From: a bacterium
Lineage (GTDB): Bacteria; Bacillota_I; Bacilli_A; RF39; UBA660
Reading direction: 5' to 3'
NCBI GenBank assembly: GCA_030539175.1
Contig: JAUNSN010000010.1
Location: 1 to 34,657, forward strand
DNA: 34,657 bases
The translations under genes were made by a program, and so were the position numbers. Below the pieces are notes generated by a model, which was not told the origin of the DNA, made no database searches, and saw nothing but the letters and a program-made list of their open reading frames with translations. Below, piece after piece: positions 30,670 through 34,657 of this stretch (within the stretch, counting starts at the first letter, position 1; every line of letters begins with the position of its first letter).

Positions 30670-31167
30670 ATGTTTATTATAGAAGAAATAAAAAAGAAAA
30701 CTATCAATTATAATTCAAATGAAATTGCTATATTTATTGATATGGACGGTGTTGTAGCGGATTATAGATTTGGAGAGGGAGATAATATAAAAAATAATAA
30801 GCCTGGTGTATATTTAAATAAAAGACCAATTAATACAACAATTAGTATTGTTAAAGAAATAAAACAAGAATTAAATTGTGAAATTTATATACTAAGTTCT
30901 TGCTTTTATAAAGAACAATCTATAGAAAAAAGCATGTGGATTGATAAGTATATGCCATTTATAAATGAAAAAAACAGGATTTTTACTATTGCTGATAACT
31001 TTGAATCAAGAAAAATGTTAAAAATTGATGCAATAAAATCAAAAATGATTTCTAATAAATTGAAAAAAGCTATATTTATTGACGATACTCATGATATATT
31101 GTTTTTAGCGATTAAAGAATTAGGTGATAAAATAATTCCATTTCATGTTATTACTTTATTAGATTAG
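30670..31167 (+). CDS. HAD-superfamily 5'(3')-nucleotidase-like phosphatase
   Basis: 165 residues. The HAD motif I IFIDMDGVVADY (about 21-32) has nucleophile D24 and acid/base D26, and the DMDGVVAD form is typical of NT5C-type 5'(3')-deoxyribonucleotidases. Motif II is the serine in IYILSSC (about 73-79). Motif III/IV is AIFIDDTHDIL (about 134-144), with a preceding lysine. It has no signal peptide. In this family the substrate is a nucleoside monophosphate, which fits the adjacent kinase-like gene at 34110. RBS ggaggt precedes ATG 30670. The radical SAM gene follows after 14 bases. Confidence 0.8.
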   Translation: MFIIEEIKKKTINYNSNEIAIFIDMDGVVADYRFGEGDNIKNNKPGVYLNKRPINTTISIVKEIKQELNCEIYILSSCFYKEQSIEKSMWIDKYMPFINEKNRIFTIADNFESRKMLKIDAIKSKMISNKLKKAIFIDDTHDILFLAIKELGDKIIPFHVITLLD

Positions 31168-31181
31168 GGAGGTGTATAAAA

Positions 31182-32687
31182 ATGTATGATGTTATTGTTG
31201 GTTGCTATACTGATGAGCCATCTGGATTGGGTGTTCCACCATATTTAAGTGTTCATTCAAGATATATTGCCGGTGCATTAAAAATTAAAAATATTAAATA
31301 TTATTATTTGAATATAGATGATCTAAGATTTGCTAATGGAGAAATAGATGCAAAAGATACTTACAATAAAAGGATTATAAATAGAACTAAAAATTGTAAT
31401 AATGTCAAAAAAATTCTTCAAAATGCAACAAATATTTATGTAGTAATGGGGTGTTTTGTAAAATATGAATATGTTTCAGCTGAGCCACCAAGCTTTTTAG
31501 AAGTAGAAAAACTATTAAATTGCTTTTCCAATATCCAAACAAATAAAGTATTATTTTATTCTTTGGGTGGTAATGAATTGACAAGAGAAAATGTCAGAAA
31601 AACTGTTCCTAATAATTTGTTTAATGAAATTGTTTTTGGAAATACATATAATTATTTTCTTAAAGAAACTAAGAATTTCTTTCAACCAAACTATGATAAA
31701 TTAAGAGAAATATCAATTGCATCTTCCTCAATGTTAGAACAATTAAAAAGACCTCTTGTAATTGAAATAGAAACAGCAACAGGATGTAATAGAAAACCAG
31801 GATGTACTTTTTGTATTGAAGGAATGAGAGGGTTACCTTTACAATTTAGACCTGTTGAAGACATAGTGAACGAAATAAAAAGTTTATATGATGCCGGGGC
31901 TTTATATTTTAGACTTGGTAGACAACCTAACTTTTATGCGTATATGGATTGTAATCCTGATAAGATAGAAACTTTATTTAAAAGGATATGGCAAGAGTGT
32001 CCAAATATTAAAACACTTCATATAGATAATGTTAGTCCTCATAATGTTAATACTCCTGAGGGAAAGAAAATTACTAAAATTGTTGCAAAATATACTACAG
32101 CAGGAAATATCACACCATTTGGTATTGAATCTTTTGATCCTGTTATAAGAGAAAAATGTAATTTAAATGGTTCTATTGAAGATATTCATAAATCTATAGA
32201 AATTATAAACAAATATGGACAACAAAGAGGGGAAAATGGGTTACCAAAGCTATTACCAGGAATTAATATAATTTATGGATTAGATGGGCAAACAAATAAA
32301 ACTTTAGATTATAATTTGAAAAACTTAAAAAAAATATTAGATTCTGGAAATTGGGTAAGAAGAGTTTTTGTAAGAAAACTAACTTCACCTTATGGTGAAC
32401 AGTTTGATAAATATACAGAAGAAGAACTAAATGAATTTTTATATTGGAGTAAGACAATTGAAAAAGAATTTATTATTCCAATGTTAAAAGAAGTATTCCC
32501 TATAGGATTGGAAATAAGTGAACTTAGAATGGAAATGTATAAAGATGGTAATTCTATTTTAAGACAAATGGGTACTTGTCCAGTTCGTGTGATTATTGAA
32601 AATAAAAAATTAAAGCTTGATGAATTTTATAAAGTGAAAGTTGTAGGTCATATAGGAAATAGAACTATTATAGGTGAATTGATATGA
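31182..32687 (+). CDS. Radical SAM enzyme resembling COG1031 (archaeal-type)
   Basis: 501 residues. The N-terminal domain (about 1-190: YDVIVGCYTDEPSGLGVPPYLSVHSRYIAGAL) looks like the conserved opening of COG1031 proteins, known mostly from archaea. The radical SAM core starts with IEIETATGCNRKPGCTFC, where C201, C207 and C210 (C-x5-C-x2-C) bind the 4Fe-4S cluster. This spacing is wider than the classic C-x3-C-x2-C and is that of the archaeal relatives. Later blocks are FRLGRQPNFYAYM, LHIDNVSPHNVNTPEG, PFGIESFDPVIREK, LLPGINIIYGLDGQTN and RRVFVRKLTSPYG. Its reaction is unknown. The stop overlaps the next gene by four bases. RBS gggaggtg. Confidence 0.85.
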   Translation: MYDVIVGCYTDEPSGLGVPPYLSVHSRYIAGALKIKNIKYYYLNIDDLRFANGEIDAKDTYNKRIINRTKNCNNVKKILQNATNIYVVMGCFVKYEYVSAEPPSFLEVEKLLNCFSNIQTNKVLFYSLGGNELTRENVRKTVPNNLFNEIVFGNTYNYFLKETKNFFQPNYDKLREISIASSSMLEQLKRPLVIEIETATGCNRKPGCTFCIEGMRGLPLQFRPVEDIVNEIKSLYDAGALYFRLGRQPNFYAYMDCNPDKIETLFKRIWQECPNIKTLHIDNVSPHNVNTPEGKKITKIVAKYTTAGNITPFGIESFDPVIREKCNLNGSIEDIHKSIEIINKYGQQRGENGLPKLLPGINIIYGLDGQTNKTLDYNLKNLKKILDSGNWVRRVFVRKLTSPYGEQFDKYTEEELNEFLYWSKTIEKEFIIPMLKEVFPIGLEISELRMEMYKDGNSILRQMGTCPVRVIIENKKLKLDEFYKVKVVGHIGNRTIIGELI

Positions 32688-33337
32688 AAAAAATAGGACT
32701 TCTTATTCCTAAAACAAATTTAACTGTAGAATATGAATTGCAATATTTATTTAATAAGGGATTTTATGATTATAACAATATTTGTTTTTATGTTGCTAAA
32801 CTAGATTATAAAACAAGCTATAAAGATAACAAAGAACAGTTTTTAAAAGACTTAGCAAATGATGTTGAACAAAAAATAGAAGATTTAAAGTATTTAAATG
32901 TAGATTCCTTTGCATTTTTTTGTACATCATCAGCAATAAAAAATGAGAAAGTCAGTAAATATTTAACTCCTGCAGAAACGATTATTAAAGTTTCAAAAGA
33001 TAAAAATATTAAAAATTGTTTGCTTATAACTCCTTATAATGATAAAATAGGGCACGATGTTGCAAATTATTTAATGAATAATAATATTGTTGTAAAGAAA
33101 GAAATTAATTTAGATTTATTACATACAAAAGATTATTTCGAATATGGTAAAAATAAATTAGAAAAATTGATTGTTGAAAATTACAAAGATGAATATGAAA
33201 ATGTAATAATTTCCTGTACTAATCTGCCAACATTAGAAGCGATTGAATCAATAAAGAAAAAAATTAATATTAATATTGTGTCTAGCAATTCAAGTATGTT
33301 TGAAATTATAAAAGAAATTGGAGGCAACAATGACTAA
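32684..33337 (+). CDS. Asp/Glu racemase or maleate-isomerase-type enzyme
   Basis: A 217-residue member of the two-cysteine Asp/Glu racemase superfamily, nearest in pattern to maleate cis-trans isomerase and arylmalonate decarboxylase. It begins KIGLLIPKTNLTVEYEL (typical IGxxIPxxNxxxE). C80 in AFFCTSSA and C178 in IISCTNLPT occupy the two catalytic cysteine positions, so it should be able to carry out proton transfer at an alpha-carbon. The start lies in the radical SAM stop (ATGA at 32684-32687), indicating coupled translation. It probably acts on an intermediate made or used by that enzyme. The substrate is unknown. Confidence 0.78.
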   Translation: MKKIGLLIPKTNLTVEYELQYLFNKGFYDYNNICFYVAKLDYKTSYKDNKEQFLKDLANDVEQKIEDLKYLNVDSFAFFCTSSAIKNEKVSKYLTPAETIIKVSKDKNIKNCLLITPYNDKIGHDVANYLMNNNIVVKKEINLDLLHTKDYFEYGKNKLEKLIVENYKDEYENVIISCTNLPTLEAIESIKKKININIVSSNSSMFEIIKEIGGNND

Positions 33338-34088
33338 AGAAGAGTTTAAAGAAGTTATTAGAATTTGTAGTAATCAAGATGAAGTAAGAGATGCTGTAAT
33401 AAAAAATCATGATAATAATTTATGGTGGCCTATAGAAATAGAAGATTATAGGAAACGTTTATTAATTGCTGGATTATCGACTCGTATTTCTTATAATATG
33501 ATAGAAAGTTATAAAAAAGTTATATCAGATATTAATAAATATTCTTATGAAGAACTAAAAGAAATGAAAGAAGAAGAATTAATAAATTTAATTAAAGCTC
33601 TAGGTTTATCAAATTCTAGATATAAATATATTAAATCTATGATTAACTTTATTGAAAATAATGAAAAAGAAATATTAACATTAAATAATGAAGATTTAAT
33701 TTCTTTAATTGCAAATAATGTTAGTGGGGCTTCTTACAAAGTAGCACAATGCTGTGTTTTATATATGAAAGGATATTATTGTGGAATAATGCCTGTTGAT
33801 AGTGGTATGAAAGATGTTGAATTACCTTGTTTAGGATTTGAAAAATATGGGTCAGCTATAGGACATGATATATTGCGAAAAGAATTAGAAAGATTAACTT
33901 ACGATAATAACATGGAGGATATAATAAAAAAAAATGGATATTCAAAATTAAATATTCCTGATTGTAATAATGCTACATGGTGGGTACATCTTGTATTAAT
34001 TTATTATAAAAGAAATTTTTGTAATAAACATAATTCAGAATGTCCGTTGAATAACTACATAAATACTAAAAGATTATGTAAAAAGTAA
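33330..34088 (+). CDS. HhH-GPD DNA-glycosylase-like protein
   Basis: 252 residues from ATG 33330 (RBS ggagg). The middle resembles the endonuclease III/HhH-GPD fold: LLIAGLSTRISYNMI, ELINLIKALGLSNSRYKYIK, then a hairpin LIANNVSGASYKVAQ with K137 at the endonuclease III lysine position, and IMPVDSGMKDVE with D157 at the catalytic aspartate. The hairpin glycines (GVGxKTA) are poorly kept. C-terminal cysteines C231, C238 and C250 with ECPL partly match an iron-sulfur loop, but the fourth position is missing. It may be a base-excision enzyme or a glycosylase-derived enzyme acting on nucleotides. It overlaps the isomerase gene by eight bases. Confidence 0.7.
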   Translation: MTKEEFKEVIRICSNQDEVRDAVIKNHDNNLWWPIEIEDYRKRLLIAGLSTRISYNMIESYKKVISDINKYSYEELKEMKEEELINLIKALGLSNSRYKYIKSMINFIENNEKEILTLNNEDLISLIANNVSGASYKVAQCCVLYMKGYYCGIMPVDSGMKDVELPCLGFEKYGSAIGHDILRKELERLTYDNNMEDIIKKNGYSKLNIPDCNNATWWVHLVLIYYKRNFCNKHNSECPLNNYINTKRLCKK

Positions 34089-34109
34089 CGATTTAAGGGG
34101 GAAATAAAA

Positions 34110-34610
34110 ATGTTAATTATTGAGGGGATTGATGGAGTTGGAAAAACCACTCTTGTTGAACTTTTTCAAAAAGATGGTATGAAAAAATTCCATTTTGATT
34201 ATGATGCCAAAAATATGGATTTATTTAGTAAATACTTAAAAATTTTATCATTAGATGGTTTGAATGACTTAGCATTGGATAGATCTTTTGTTAGCGAAAT
34301 GGTTTATGGTCCAGTTGTTAGAAACAAATGTAAATTATCGTTAGAACAATATATAGAATTGCTAAGACAATATAGTTTATGTGGTGCTTACATTATTTAT
34401 CTAATTGCTCCAAAAGAAGCATTGCTTGCCAGAAGAAAAGATGATCCTAATGATTTAAGAATTATAGAAGAGTATTATGATCAACTTTCTTTACAATATG
34501 ATAGAATAATGCAATTATCATCAAATTACATTGAAGTATTACAATTTGATACATTTAAAAATGATGAAAATCAAATACAGAAGCAAGTAAGGAAGTTGAT
34601 TAAAAAATGA
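34110..34610 (+). CDS. Thymidylate-kinase-like P-loop kinase
   Basis: 166 residues, shorter than Tmk (about 205-215). Walker A is GIDGVGKTTL (about 6-15) in MLIIEGIDGVGKTTLVELF. A DR-S motif (LALDRSFVSEMVYGPVV, about 50-66) matches the Tmk nucleoside-binding Asp-Arg. YLIAPKEALLARRKDDPND carries a LID-type Arg-Arg. Such short proteins occur as nucleoside or deoxynucleotide kinases in phages and accessory loci. RBS aaggggg precedes ATG 34110. The next gene overlaps its stop as ATGA. Confidence 0.8.
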   Translation: MLIIEGIDGVGKTTLVELFQKDGMKKFHFDYDAKNMDLFSKYLKILSLDGLNDLALDRSFVSEMVYGPVVRNKCKLSLEQYIELLRQYSLCGAYIIYLIAPKEALLARRKDDPNDLRIIEEYYDQLSLQYDRIMQLSSNYIEVLQFDTFKNDENQIQKQVRKLIKK

Positions 34611-34657
34611 TTGATTTATGTTTTGCTGGAAATTGCTCAAATGATACAATCATAAAG
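34607..34657 (+). CDS. Start of a further gene, cut by the window edge
   Basis: ATG 34607 overlaps the kinase stop (ATGA, 34607-34610). The 17 visible codons read MIDLCFAGNCSNDTIIK. This opening is compatible with a PfkB/ribokinase-type kinase (xIGNxxxDxI), but it is too short to assign. It continues the operon. Confidence 0.5.
   Translation, partial: MIDLCFAGNCSNDTIIK

Larger units (their letters stand above)
29626..34657. mobile_element. Probable accessory insertion into the PBP gene (right end outside)
   Basis: From just after the SxN codons of the PBP gene, all further genes are accessory: a frameshifted DUF5655-like gene and a run of nucleotide/radical SAM-type enzymes. The missing C-terminal part of the PBP does not appear before the window ends. 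No recombinase, transposase or terminal repeat is visible in this part, so the nature of the insertion (element, recombination or deletion) is not proven. Confidence 0.5.

Noticed and set aside
1-34657. CRISPR arrays, tRNA or rRNA genes
   Set aside because: No regularly spaced repeats and no cloverleaf or rRNA signature were seen on reading either strand. A covariance-model scan would be needed to exclude small RNAs.

Overview
The window is about 70-75% A+T, uses the standard genetic code, and has strong Shine-Dalgarno sites (aggagg, ggtgat). Its housekeeping genes are those of a low-GC, walled, apparently spore-forming Bacillota: alaS, inorganic pyrophosphatase, undecaprenol/diacylglycerol kinase, murG, murB, divIB, an rlmD-type methyltransferase, a SpoVD-like PBP and a CotD-like coat protein. 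I infer class Bacilli, probably an uncultured gut lineage such as RF39 or a relative of the Erysipelotrichales. The first ~95 bases are GC-rich and do not match the rest, so a chimeric contig end is possible.

Layout. 183-9060 is core: a membrane-anchored protein plus a CtpA protease, a convergent dgkA, a small helical protein facing ppa, then an AI-2E-type permease, a dNMP-kinase-like protein, alaS and a membrane protein. 9343-10501 holds a PfkB sugar kinase and a stand-alone Smr protein. A CotD-like coat gene starts at 10584 but is cut after codon 72. Its remaining 44 codons lie in the matching phase at 19834-19968. Between the halves sits a 9,034 bp unit bounded by the tetranucleotide caag. 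It carries a DpnD-like protein with a full-length DpnI-type methyl-directed endonuclease, a small ORF plus a large serine recombinase, an intact MazE with a frameshifted MazF, a lipoprotein, an MqsR-like toxin with a Panacea-domain antitoxin, an ECF sigma factor with an RsgI-like anti-sigma factor, and a CFI-box protein. Precise excision would rebuild a 116-codon coat gene, the logic of skin-type intervening elements.

20184-23965 is a cassette of an acyl/AMP ligase, a seven-helix histidine-kinase-like protein lacking both phospho-acceptor residues, and a decayed third gene. A 37-38 bp copy of sequence from the cotD terminator lies at each side of it, so the cassette looks inserted between cotD and murG. 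24166-28306 returns to core genes (murG, murB, divIB, rlmD). At 28586 a SpoVD/PBP2-type gene begins but stops being PBP just after its SxN motif (about 29632).

From there to the end the content is accessory: a frameshifted DUF5655-like gene, then a tight run of a HAD nucleotidase, a radical SAM enzyme resembling the mostly archaeal COG1031 family, an Asp/Glu-racemase/maleate-isomerase-type enzyme, an HhH-GPD glycosylase-like protein, a thymidylate-kinase-like protein and the start of another gene. This run looks like an undescribed nucleotide- or base-related pathway. The window thus has two sporulation-type genes interrupted by accessory DNA within 20 kb. The first is the stronger candidate for a developmentally excised element. 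The second cannot be closed because its far end is outside the window.
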